Assembly (NCBI GenBank): GCA_963555705.1
Contig: OY743180.1
Location: 40,022,129-40,086,128, forward strand
Length of the DNA: 64,000 nt
Reading direction: 5' to 3'
Origin: Ligustrum vulgare
Taxonomy: Eukaryota > Streptophyta > Magnoliopsida > Lamiales > Oleaceae
Made by a program: the position numbers and the translations under genes. Positions 1-10,929 of the stretch are shown here, piece after piece (the first letter of the stretch is position 1; every line of letters starts with the position of its first letter). A model generated the notes under the pieces. That model worked only from the letters and a program-made list of their open reading frames with translations, was not told the origin of the DNA and made no database searches.

Positions 1-2233
1 TTGCTGATTTTTGTACCCAATACGGGATCAAGCATGAGTGCTCGTCCCCAAAGACTCCTCAACAGAATGGAGTGGTGGAAATGAAAAATAGAACTCTACA
101 AGAGATGGCTCGTGTCATGCTAAATAGCAACAAATTGCCCACGAAATTTTGGGCAGAAGCTATAAACACTGCTTGTTATATTGTCAATAGAGTCATGCTT
201 AGATCTGGAACAAACCAAACTCCACATGAAATTTGGAAGGGTAGAAAACCTAGGGTTGATTACTTTCATGCCTTTGGGAGTAAATGCTACATTTTGAAAG
301 ATAGAGAACACCTAGGAAAATTTGACTCAAAATCGGATGATGGGATATTTTTGGGTTATGCTGAAAATAGTAGGGCCTATAGAGTTTACAATCTAAGAAC
401 CCAAACTATTCTTGAGTCTATTAATGTGAAAGTGGATGACACTAATTGTTTAAATTCTGATTTGCAGGAAGCAAATGGTGATCAACTGGAAATTCCACCA
501 AAAGAAGGAGCTGGAACTGAAAAATCAGAAGAAGAACAGAATCAACCTGAAAGTCTCAATGATACTGAAGAATCCGATCAGGATGAGTCTGGGCACCCAA
601 TAATATCTTATGACCCAGATACACCTGATATTGCTGAATCAGAAGCATCGAGACTACCACCTGCTAGGATCCAAAAGGCACATCCACTTGACAACATTCT
701 CACTGATATGTCTAAGAAAAATGTGACCAGAAGAAAATTTGATGAAATGAGTAACATATGTCTCAAATTGAGCACTGGGTACAAGCTATGCAGGAGGAGC
801 TTAACCAATTTGAAAGAAACAATGCCTAGGAGCTGGTTCCACGTCCTAAAGAAGGAATGTAATTGGAACCAAATGGATCTTCAAGAATAAGTCAAATGAA
901 CAAGGAAATGTGGTAAGAAATAAAGCCAGACTTGTTGCTCAAGGCTATACCCAGATTGAAGGGATAGACTTTGACGAGACATTTGCTCCGGTAGCCAGAC
1001 TGGAATCCATCAGGTTGTTGCTAGCTGTGTCCTGCTACATCAACTTCAGACTATTTCAGATGGATGTCAAAAGTGCCTTTCTGAATGGTGTGCTTAATGA
1101 GGAAGCCTATGTGGAGTAGCCTCAAGGCTTCGCAGATCCATCTCACCCGGATTATGTCTTTAGACTCAAAAAGGCGTTAAATGGGTTGAAAAAAGCCCCC
1201 AGAGCTTGGTATGAAAGGCTCACATCATTCTTGCTGAGCAACAGATACAAAAGGGGAGGAACTGATAAAACTCTTTTCATTAAGCATCTAAATCCTGGAC
1301 TAACTGTAGCTCAAATATATGTTGATGACATAGTATTTGGGTCTACATCTAAGTCCAAAATTAATGGATTTATAAATACAATGAAAAGAGAATTTGAAAT
1401 GAGTATGGTTGGTGAGCTAACCTTTTTCCTTGGTTTGCAGGTACAACAGGATGAATCTGGCATATTCATGCAAAGTACGCTAAAAATCTGGTGAAGAAAT
1501 TTGGACTTGAAGATGCAAAGGCAATGAGAACTCCCATGGCGACTACTCTAAAACTTTCAAAGGATGACAGTGGTAAGGATGTAGATCCATCCCTTTACAG
1601 AAGCATGATTGGTAAGGATGTATATCCTTCAGTGTTGGAGTTTGTGCAAGATATGAAGCTAAACCTAAGGAATCTCATGTTGCTGCTATAAAACGAATCA
1701 TCGGATATGTAAGTGGTACGTTGAGTTATGGAATTTGGTTTACACGAGATACCACTGCAAATCATGCAGGTTTTTCAGACGCAGACTGGGCTGGGAACAT
1801 AGATGATCGAAAGAGTACATCTGGAGGATGTTTCTACATTGGGAACAATTTGGTGGCATGGCTAAGTAGAAAGCAAAATTCAGTTTCACTATCCACAGCC
1901 GAAGCTGAATATATAGCAGCTGGGAGTTGCTGTACACAACTCCTGTGGATGAAACAAATGTTGAAGGACTATGGAATCTCTATAGAACAAGCCACTATGT
2001 ATTGTGACAACACCAGTGCCATCAATATCTCAAAGAATCCAGTCCAACACTCCAGAACAAAATATATTGACATCAGACACCACTTCATCAGAGAATTGGT
2101 GGAACAAAAGATTATCAATCTGGAGCACATACAGACTGATCTACAGCTGGAAGATTTGTTTACTAAGGCCCTCGATACTGTCAAATTTGAAAGCCTTAGG
2201 AAACAAATTGGAGTATCACCTCCTTCTGAATAG
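1..2233 (+). pseudogene. copia pol remnant: integrase, reverse transcriptase, RNase H
   Basis: The frame is open from position 3 and reads integrase core ending (TPQQNGVVEMKNRT), then the integrase-RT linker, which is acidic around 480-620. The RT starts after a frameshift near 760-800 ([13 protein letters not shown] at about 915) and carries the catalytic YVDD near 1318. RNase H follows (DADWAGNIDDRKSTSG near 1780; STAEAEYIA near 1893) and ends at 2233. Damage includes an in-frame TAG at 1117 where related proteins have Gln before PQGF, and frameshifts near 1150-1185, 1490 and 1690. RT and RNase H would have made and processed cDNA in virus-like particles. It is a dead copy: the parts are recognisable but no polyprotein could be made. 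Confidence 0.9.
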
Positions 2234-3477
2234 GAACATGCATATCTCATAATAATAAAAAATTGTTTTTTTCTTTTTATTGCATGTATTTAAGTTATCC
2301 TATTCTTATACCATGTTGATCATGTTTTTGCTTGCAGATATATCTGAGTGCTTGTGGCTGATAACGAGACAGATACGTCTGGCTGATAGCAGTCAACATG
2401 TCTCCAGATGAATCTAACTAGCACTCAAATATGGACAATCCTAAGGATAAGTCACTGCTGTCTATGTCATATGGTTGTTACTGGATGAGATTTCATATTC
2501 TGTGTGTAGACCTATGATCTAAATCTTGCTTATAGCATTGCACGCATTTTTCTTATTATCCAAGGGCAGGGCTAGTGGAAAAGAAGGCTGCCTATCCAAG
2601 CCAAGTTCATACCCTTTAGTCTCAAAATACGATGAATTGATATAAATGTGGTAATTTTGTAGAAGGGGAAAACCTAGTAAGATAAGTTCTGGGGATTGTG
2701 TGAATCTACCAATCCAAGCCAAGTTCATACCCTTCTTCTAACCTAAAGGGGAACATATTGTAAGATAACTTTTGGGGATTGTGTGAAGCTGTTTCCACCT
2801 CCAAAAGGCATTGCCACAATATAGAAAAAGTCGGCAAGCCGAATTTGAGGAAATGCACTTCTTATAGATTTTGATCGGTCTTATTGTGCATTACGGTGAC
2901 AAATCGATAAGTCAGGGCAATCATATGATTTGTGGCAGTATGTGGATGACTAAGGATTGCTCGGATCACACACGCACATTAATCAACATAATCATACTCG
3001 TGGTGGACTGTCTACTGCCAGATATATCTGACTCAACAGATGCCAACAGGTGCGCAGACGTGTCTCGGGTATTCAGATGCATTTAGATTTTTCTTATTCA
3101 CGAATTTTTAGATTTTATTCTGAAAATCTTTATTTTTAAGGTAGTATATCGTGGGCTAATAAGTGCAAATCTTGCAGAACAAGTCAGTTGATTGTGGAGC
3201 CCAATTTTTGGTAATTTGTTTGTTTCCTAATTCTTAACATATTTTGTTTCTATACTTATCTATTTTTTAAGGAAAGAAGTTGACAAGAATCAGGATTCTC
3301 CAGTTACCATAATGAACTCTAATTCCTTTCATATTATACTCCCTCTTAAACCCCAAAAACCCTTATACTTCTTCTTATAAAACTCGTGTACCAAAGTCAG
3401 AAAACCCCAAATCCTCTCACCGAAAACCCTATCTTCCATCTTCCTCTCTCTCTCTCTCTCAAAAAAATAATAAAGAC
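2234..3477 (+). other. Sirevirus-like spacer between pol and accessory frame
   Basis: No gene is visible here. The stretch between RNase H and the accessory frame contains a short local duplication: a block reading CCAAGCCAAGTTCATACCCT occurs near 2595 and again near 2714, each followed or preceded by a GGGGATTGTGTGAA block (near 2693 and 2773). A CT-rich tract (3441-3460) directly precedes the accessory start codon. In Sireviruses this spacer is non-coding and may hold the splice acceptor for the downstream frame; no specific site can be assigned here. Confidence 0.5.
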
Positions 3478-5193
3478 ATGGCAAGGAGCAAACAAGTCGG
3501 AAGAAGGAGAATCACGAGAGGAGGCGACGAAGCATCATCTGCACTGAACCCATCTGAGGAGGGAACTCCGAGCCGCGCCATTGTTCCTGCACCGCCTTCC
3601 GGCACCAACCCAACGCTGACCTCACTCTCCACCACCAGTACTACTCCTACACCTGCTCTTCTCATGGCCCAAATAAGCAGAAGCACGCCTATTATTCCAC
3701 AAACCATGGGCGTCAATCTGGCCCCCAGTTCAGGAGATCTTGGATTCAGCCATATCTCTCCATTGGACATTCGGAGTGAACTGCAGGGAGCCCGAAAACT
3801 TGCTGCCATGAAAAGTGCAAGAGATGCGAAAATTGTGGATGAAGAAGGGGAAGATGAATCAGGTGAGACTGAATCTGGTGATGAAAAAGAGAAACCAGAG
3901 GAGAAGGAAGAATCTGGGGAAGATGAAAAATCTGAAGGAGTAAAGGAAGGAGAAGAATCTGAGGATGAGGCACCACCAGAAGAGCCAGAGGAATCTGAGG
4001 ATACAGACGAGTCTGAGCAGCTGGAAGTAGAGTCTGAGAAAGAAGCTGTTATTTCAGACAGGAAAGGAAAACAAAAGGTAGCAACCGCTGTGAGTTCGAA
4101 AAAGAAAAAGGGGGACACTGCTGCGGGTCCAGTGAGGTCCAAGTTTGATATTTCTTCATTCGTCTGCACACCTATGCAGACAGCAAGAGGTATGTTTACC
4201 CCCATTCAGTTTCAAATTTTGGTCATCTGAAGCATACAATGATTTCCAAAAACATATTTCGAGTAAACGATTGCATTATGAGTCTAGGGTGACTGTAGGC
4301 GAATTTGATGACTGTGAGATTGATGATATAGTGTCACATTTTGGGTTGAAAAAGTTGACTGAGTGTAAGGGAGACATCAATGAGACTCTGGTCAAGGAAT
4401 TTTATGTCAATATCCCCATTGACTATAACTCCAAAAAATGTCTTTTTACCACTTCACTTTTTGTTAGAGGACAATTGATTAAAATTTCAGCAAAAGAACT
4501 TAGGAAGTGGTTAGGCCTGAATGATGATGTGGCTGATGAGGATGAGTCTATGGAAGCCACTAATGATGAAATTGCTATGGAGTTGTTGGGGGGTAAGATC
4601 ACATGGCCAGTAAAGGGGTTAAAACAATTGTTAAGGCAAATTTTGACCAACTAATTCATGATTCGAGTTTTAAGCGAGAATCTGCTAGAACCTTTTTTCT
4701 GCTAGGGACCACACGCAACATTGATCTTGCTACACGAATCTGGAATTCCATCATTGGTAGAGTGTCGGGAAGTGGTCCTAGGCAAGGTAACACTTATCTG
4801 CTGGTTTATCCATGAGTTATTTCACAATTTTTGAATGATCAGGGTATCCAAACATTGGAGGATGATGTGGTGGTCACCCCCAAGGTGTTAAACAGGGTGA
4901 GATGCAGAAAAACCTTGGAGGCGCAGACGGGTCAAAAGAAGCAGGTTCTGGATGAAACTACTGGAAGTCAGTTATCAGCTGATAAAGATGCCAGGCTCGG
5001 TCAGCTGGAAATAGAAAATGCTGGGATGAAAGCTGATTTATCTGTCCTTGGTGTACGGGTTAAGCGTCTGGAGGACACACTTGATCAGTTGCTTGGAGGG
5101 TCTTTAAAAGATGTGGCTCCAGTCGAAGCCAAGGAAAAGAGAAAGGTTGCAGCCAAAATGCTCCCTGCCTCGAAGAAGCAAAAGAAGCCCTGA
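3478..5193 (+). pseudogene. accessory (env-position) reading frame of the copia element, frameshifted
   Basis: It starts at ATG 3478 (MARSKQVGRRR). Three parts can be read. First is a basic, Pro/Ser/Thr-rich N-terminus followed by a very acidic Glu/Ser-rich stretch (about residues 120-195) and a basic KGKQK/SKKKKG patch. After a frameshift near 4200 comes a globular part (LVKEFYVNIP, then FVRGQLIKISAKELRKWLGL) that resembles the 'putative plant transposon protein' domain found in many plant accessory frames. After another shift near 4620 comes a C-terminus with a short coiled coil (RLGQLEIENAGMKADLSVLG, VKRLEDTLDQL) and a basic tail ending KKQKKP. No signal peptide or convincing membrane segment is seen, so 'env' would describe position only. 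The product's role is unknown. Confidence 0.7.
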
Positions 5194-5350
5194 GCCTGAT
5201 CTCCACCCTGCCAGTTCCATCTGATCATTTTCAATACTTTTGAAACAATTTTCTTATGTTTTCAAAACTACTGGTCCTATGTTTGAATTTTGGTTGTGAA
5301 TTTTTGCATGCAGGTTTTGAGAACCATATGGCTTCTCCTCATTCTCCGAA

Positions 5351-5562
5351 AAGGGGGAGTAGCATTAGCATGGATATCATCTTTTTCATTCATGATTTAT
5401 GCTCTCTATGTGTTATTTCTTTACATGCATTTTAATTGTTGATTGTGTTTATCTTGATGCATATCTTGAGGGGAAGATTTTTTATAGGGGGAGCTAATTG
5501 ATTTCTTGTGATCGTAAAAAGATGATTGGTTTTGGAAAAATAGAAAAAGCCAAAGGGGGAGA
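5351..5562 (+). promoter_or_regulatory. multiple polypurine tracts before the 3' LTR
   Basis: Four purine tracts precede the LTR: AAAAGGGGGAG near 5351, GAGGGGAAGA near 5469, AGGGGGAG near 5488, and AAAGGGGGAGA at 5552-5562, directly before the LTR start. The last is the expected primer site for plus-strand DNA synthesis. Serial polypurine tracts upstream of the 3' LTR are a reported Sirevirus trait. Confidence 0.7.
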
Positions 5563-5563
5563 T

Positions 5564-6837
5564 TGTTAATTCTATGATATTGGCATTTCCTATTTTTCAC
5601 GAATGCATAATTTAATAAAACTTGATTTAATTAGTAAATACGTGTATTTAGTAATTTATTAAGTTCGATTAAATTATGCAATTTATTTCTTATTTTCGAG
5701 AAATACATTGTATTGAAAAGATAATGATCAAGAAAATAATGATATTTACTTGATCATAATCACGAAAATCTTTTATCACAATCTCGAAAATATGTTGGCA
5801 GTATTCTTGATAATATCTTGTGTTTATTCTTGGTATCCAAGATATGGTAAGTATCTTCTTGATATGGTCAAGAATATTTCATTCTTATCCTTGCATATGG
5901 TAAGATGTGTTGGACGACAATCTATGTAGGGAAATTCTTAAGGGCCGAAAATATGAAGTTCATATTTATGTAAATCACGTGATTGATTAACTTATGGTAA
6001 GATTACATGATTTATCGATATCTTGGTTATGGTAAGATTTAGTTAAGAATATTTATCTTACCTTTTATTAATTATCTCTACCATGTTTTCCAGGTATTAG
6101 AGATCTTGTGCAATAAGGAAACTTGGGAGCCAAGGAAACCTAATTGCACTATAAAGAGAGGAAAAACGGGACGTTTTTCTTGTGACGTGAAAAATACAAA
6201 AAATCGTGTGGAGCTTAACATAATTCACGTCCACTTCATTAAGAAATCTTGAAGCCTATTTTCGTGTGTACGCCAATACAAAAGGCTTCAATTGAGTTGT
6301 GATATCAACACTCCGGGAGGAGGATTCAATCACTGAGAGAAGGAAAGTATTTCAGCGTGAAGATCAAACGGGAGGTTTGGATCGTGTTCGAACGGGAGTT
6401 CGAGGTTGCTGAAAAGGTGTTGCGGATTCAAAGAAAACTACTGAAGAGTGGTGGGACGCCATCTCGCATTACATGCCACAGAAGGATCAGGGAGTGATCT
6501 ATTTCTTGGATGTTTGATAAAGTCTATGCGTAGATTTATCCTGTAGTTTAGACTGATCTGTATAAACTCTTTCCTTATATAGTAATTTGTTTTTGTTCGC
6601 AGGATGCGAACCGTGGGTTTTCCCTGTTAGGGTTTTTCCCACGTTAAGCTCAAATTATTGTGTTCTTGTTCATTTATAATTCCGCACAAATTATTCTGAT
6701 TGTTTACGTTTTACCATCTAGACGAATCTCCCTTAGCAGGATTCATCTGGTACTGCGCTAAATAACGATTAACGATTTACTGTTAACTGGTTACTGTCCA
6801 GACTTGTCTGTGACAATCTGTTTATAAAATTTAGACA
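5564..6837 (+). repeat. 3' LTR of the Sirevirus-like copia element
   Basis: The LTR begins TGTTAATTC right after the polypurine tract and ends TTAGACA where gypsy coding sequence resumes, giving 1274 bp bounded by TG...CA. A TATA-type box (TATAAAG, 6150-6156) lies in the middle, as expected for the U3 promoter. The 5' LTR is outside the window, so LTR divergence (age) cannot be judged. The 3' end is inferred from the reappearance of gypsy protease-region codons at about 6840. Confidence 0.75.
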
Positions 6838-6841
6838 ACCT

Positions 6842-9726
6842 CAAATTTTCAGAAAGCACGACAAACCATATCATTAGAAGACAGGACGGGTTTTCTGATG
6901 TCTATAATAAGTAAGGACGAGAACAACAGACCAAAAATTAGCAATCTTAAAGTTGTGTGTGAATATCCGAAAGTCTTCCCCAAGGAATTACCTGGCATAC
7001 CACCAGAACGAGAGGTAGAATTCACAATTGACCTCATTCCCAGCTCAGCACCAATCTCCAAAGCCCCATATAGAATGTGCATCGATTACTGAGAATTGAA
7101 TTGAATCGGATCACTATCAAGAATAAGTATACCCTTCCCAGGATTGAAGATTTACTTGATCAGCTCCGAGGTGCAACGGTATTTTCCAAGATTGACTTAA
7201 GTTTTGGTTACCATCAGTTGAGAGTAAAATCTAGTGATGTCTCCAAGACAGCATTTAGAACTCGCTACGGACACTACGAGTTCTTGGTTATGCCTTTTGG
7301 GCTAACTAATGCTCCTGGGGTCTTTATGGATTTAATGAACCACGTTTTCCATGATTACCTGGATCAATTTATTATTCGTGTTCATCGAGGATATCCTGAT
7401 CTATTCAAGAAGTAAAGAAGATCATGAGGATCACTTAAAGATCGTTTTAGGGATTTTCCAGAGGGAGAAACTCTATGCCAAATTCAAAAAAGTGTGAGTT
7501 TTGGCTAGAACGAGTAGCACTCCTTGGACATGTTATCACAGCATGAGTGATAGAAGTGGATCCTAGTAAAGTAGAGACAGTGTTGAACTGGCCAAGACCA
7601 ACCAATGTAGGAGAAATTCGTAGTTTCTTGGGTTTAGCAGGATACTATCGGAGGTTCATTGAGGGATTCTCCAAAATATCGGGACCTCTTACACAACTAA
7701 CGCGTAAGAATGCGACGTTTGATTAGACAGAGGATTGTGACCTAAGTTTCGAAAAGTTAAAACAGAAGTTGGTGAATGTGCCAGTACTAACCATACCCAC
7801 TGGGTCAAATGGTTTTGTGACTTATAGTGATGCTTCAAAGCAAGGTCTGAGATTTGTCTTAATGCAACATGGTAAAGTGGTCACCTATGCATCAAGAAAA
7901 TTAAAGACACATGAAAAGAACTACCCCACGCATGATCTAGAACTTGCCGCCATGGTCCATGCACTAAAGATTTGGAGACACTGCCTTTATGGAGGCAAGT
8001 GTGATATTTACACGGACCATAAAAGCCTCAAATATATCTTCACTCAGAAAGAGTTGAACATGAGGCAAAGAAGATGGCTAGAGTTAGTTAAAGACTATGA
8101 TTGTGAAATTCATTATCACCTTGGCAAAGCAAATGTAGTGGCTGATGCCTTAAGTCGTAAAGTTACAAGTCAGTTAGCCATGTTGATAATGCAAGAACCA
8201 TTATGGAGAGAATTTGAGAAATTGAATCTTGAAGTTGTCACCACTCAGCCAGGTGTGGTCGCTCGAGTTGCAGCTATGTCGATCTGACCCACACTTTGTG
8301 ACAGAGTTAAGGGTCATCAAAAAGGTGATCAGTCCTTTGAGCATATCAAGTCTGAGATTAACTCAGATAAACGGAGGGATTTCACTATGTCTGAAGATAA
8401 AGCATTTTACTACCAAGGACGCCTATGTGTACCTAATTTTGAGGAACTAAAAAGAGAGATTCTAGAAGAGGCTCACTTATCTCCTTATTCAATACACCCA
8501 AGAGGCACAAAGATGTATAAGGACTTGAAAGCAATATTTTGGTGGGAAGGTATGAAGAGGGATATAGATGAATACGTCGGAAAGTGTTTAGTGTGTCAGC
8601 AAGTGAAATCCGAACACCAACGACCATTAGGGTTACTTGAACCATTGGAAGTCCCAGAATGGAAGTGAGAGCACATAACGATGGACTTTGTGATTGGTTT
8701 TCCAAGATCAAGGAAAGGAAACGAAGAAATTTGGGTCATAGTAGATCGACTCACCAAATTCGCTCATTTCCTGGCAGTTCACACCAAATTCACTATGGAT
8801 CAATTTGCGCAACTTTATATGAATGAAATAGTAAGGTTACATGGTGTACCATTTCTATAGTATCTGATAGAGATTCAATGTTCACATCAAACTTTCAAAA
8901 AAGTTTACACAAAGCTATGGGAACTAAGCTAAAGTTTAGCACGGCTTTCCACCCTCAAACGGATGGTCAATCTGAGTGAACAATCCAGACACTAGAGGAT
9001 ATGCTTCGAACATGTATCCTTGAGTTTGGTGGACAATGGGAAAAGCATCTACCTTTAGTTGAGTTCTCATACAACAACAGTTATCACACTTCAATTTGCA
9101 TGGCGCCATATGAGGCATTGTATGGGAGGAAGTGTAGATCACCAGTTCATTGGGACGAAGTTGGTGAAAGAAAGATTTTGGGACCCAAGATTATTAAGCA
9201 GACAGTGCATGCAGTTGAGAAAATTCGCGCCAGCATGAAAATTGCCCAAGATAGACAAAAGAGTTATGCAGACAAAAAGAGAAAAAGTTTGAAATTTTTA
9301 GTTGGCGATAAAGTGTTCCTCAAAGTAGCACCGATGAAAGGAGTGCTACGGTTTGGCAAGAAGGGTAAATTACGACCAAGATTTATTGGCCCGTTCGAAA
9401 TCTTGCAACGTATTGGAAATGTAGCTTATCAATTGGAATTACCTCCAGAACTCTCAGTTGTACATGACGTATTTCATGTGTCAATGCTTAAGAAGTACGT
9501 CCCTGACCCAAGCCATGTCATCAACCACCAGTCTATTGAATTACATTGAGGTTTAAGCTATGAAGAAGTACCAATAAGAATCATCGAACAGACATATCAA
9601 GCTCTCAAAAACAGGGTAATCCCGTTAGTAAAACTACAATGGTGAAATCACTCTGTTGAAGAGGCCACGTGGGAGCGAGAGGTCGAAATACGAAACAAGT
9701 ATCCACAACTCTTCGATGAGTTCTAA
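6842..9726 (+). pseudogene. gypsy pol remnant: PR end, RT, RNase H, integrase, chromodomain
   Basis: Readable parts in order: protease-RT linker (VFPKELPGIPP near 6973), RT ([17 protein letters not shown] near 7150, [10 protein letters not shown] near 7290), RNase H (YSDASKQG near 7822, [15 protein letters not shown] near 8010), the integrase zinc-finger region (LSPYSIHP, CLVCQQVKSEHQ, 8478-8630), integrase core (to about 9200) and a chromodomain remnant (near 9570-9700). About 40 codons are missing between APYRM and CIDY at 7079, where RT normally has the KGFIR/PWGAP block. The RT active site reads FIED, not FVDD, after a frameshift near 7375. Stops interrupt it at 7090, 7723, 8666, 8977, 9548 and 9642. 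It is clearly non-functional. Confidence 0.9.
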
Positions 9727-9755
9727 GGTAAATTTCGAGAACGAAATTTATTTTT

Positions 9756-9766
9756 AGGAGGGTAGA
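9756..9766 (+). promoter_or_regulatory. polypurine tract of the plus-strand gypsy element
   Basis: AGGAGGGTAGA immediately precedes the TGTTACACCC start of the LTR, the usual arrangement for priming plus-strand synthesis in chromoviruses. Confidence 0.7.
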
Positions 9767-9767
9767 T

Positions 9768-10848
9768 TGTTACACCCGCTCCCAATGTTGGGGACTATTT
9801 TCTTAGAATTGAAATTTTGGGGACTAAATTAATTATCAATCCAATTTAGGGACCTTGCTGCAATTTCTGTATGTTTAAAAAAAAAAAACTATGGCACACG
9901 TTTTTTTCTATTGTTGAATTGAAAGCTTGGTCAAACCCTTGATTTATGTTTCTTTTAAGGCGATAATTATTTTTTGACCATTATAGGGTGTTATATATGA
10001 AAAGTAGACATACATGGAGGGATGTATGTATGTTACTCATGCTAGAAAAGGAATCTCCAATTCCTACACTAATTTCAAGGAAAATTGACCCCCTTTCAAT
10101 GCTAGAATTAAATGGTCTAGCCCCATCATGGCTAATCCCCATTAAGGCATGACCCCTTTCATGTCCTATATAAGGCATTTCTCCCACATGCATATACACA
10201 CCATTGTCAAATTATTTTACACACACGTAGACTATTGGAAGAAAAAATTCTAGGAGGATTCACGTATCTTCACTTCATCTTTTCTACATTCTTTTCGGTA
10301 AGTATGTTTTCTATGTTTTGGATCATGCTATGAAATCAATTTCAAGAAATTGTTATGGATCCCACATGATATGATATGATATGTTTATGACTATGCTAAG
10401 GGGACCGGAGTTTAGTAGCGCTACGCATAAGAATTCTTACCACTTATGTTCGGTAAAATTCTTGTGTCTCCCTATATTGATTATGATCCTTATGTTATAC
10501 GTGATAATTATTTTTGGCATGCTTACTAAGGTTTTATAAATCTCATTCCACAATATTTCTTCCTTTCAGAAAATTGATGTTTCGAGGCGGTCAACATGGA
10601 GGTGGCAAAGAGGCTAAGATTGATGAGATTATGGGATTGAAAAACTTTCAAATTTCTATGTTTTGATTTTGATGCAGAAATAATATTTACTATTTTAATT
10701 CCGCAATTAAATTCTGAATATTTAAAATCGTACTATATTAATTCAGTTATGAAATAAATTATTATTATAATTGCTATTTAAGTCTCGATAATATGATTTG
10801 AATCTTTATTTAGTGTCACTCGAATAGCCTAGAATTCAGGTTGTCACA
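9768..10848 (+). repeat. 3' LTR of the plus-strand gypsy element
   Basis: The 1081-bp LTR starts TGTTACACCC and ends TTGTCACA, where Athila-like protease codons (opposite strand) resume. A TATA box (TATATAA, 10167-10173) is followed about 30 bp downstream by a likely transcription start region. The stretch 10310-10480 (GGATCATGCTATGAAATCAA..., AAGGGGACCGGAGTTTAGTA) recurs in the solo LTR at 29735-29880, so the two families are related. Confidence 0.8.
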
Positions 10849-10927
10849 ATTTTGAACATCAATAATAACAAAATCAACTAGATTATAGAATTTATCAACT
10901 TGAACCAAAACATCCTCAATTACCCCT
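10849..10927 (-). pseudogene. Athila-like protease C-terminal fragment
   Basis: The minus strand reads RGVIEDVLVQVDKFYN then LVDFVIIDVQN, the conserved continuation of plant Athila/Tat retropepsins after the ...LQLAD motif found at 11970-12110. It is separated from that part by the LINE insertion and cut at 10849 by the LTR of the plus-strand gypsy. This fragment is the key evidence for both nested insertions. Confidence 0.8.
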
Positions 10928-10929
10928 CT

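Larger units (their letters stand above)
1..6837 (+). mobile_element. Ty1/copia retrotransposon, Sirevirus-like, 3' part only
   Basis: The window opens inside the integrase of a copia element. What follows, in order, is integrase C-terminus, reverse transcriptase, RNase H, a 1.2-kb spacer, an accessory reading frame in the env-like position, several polypurine tracts and the 3' LTR. Copia order (integrase before RT), an accessory frame after pol and repeated polypurine tracts are known hallmarks of the Sirevirus (SIRE/Maximus) lineage, so that assignment is inferred. At 6838 the sequence switches directly into Ty3/gypsy pol, so this element is inserted in the gypsy element. Its 5' half and 5' target duplication lie outside the window. 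Confidence 0.85.
6838..10848 (+). mobile_element. Ty3/gypsy chromodomain retrotransposon (Tekay/Del-like), 3' part
   Basis: This element carries the end of protease, RT, RNase H, integrase and a chromodomain remnant, then a polypurine tract and a 3' LTR. Its 5' half lies left of the Sirevirus insertion, outside the window. It is inserted in a minus-strand Athila-like element: codons of the Athila protease resume right after its LTR at 10849. The chromodomain remnant and pol order place it among plant chromoviruses; the Tekay/Del label is inferred. Confidence 0.85.

Noticed and set aside
3746..4230. Acidic/Ser-rich region as a separate nuclear host gene
   Set aside because: It lies between copia RNase H and the copia polypurine tracts and continues into the same accessory frame after a shift, so it belongs to the element.
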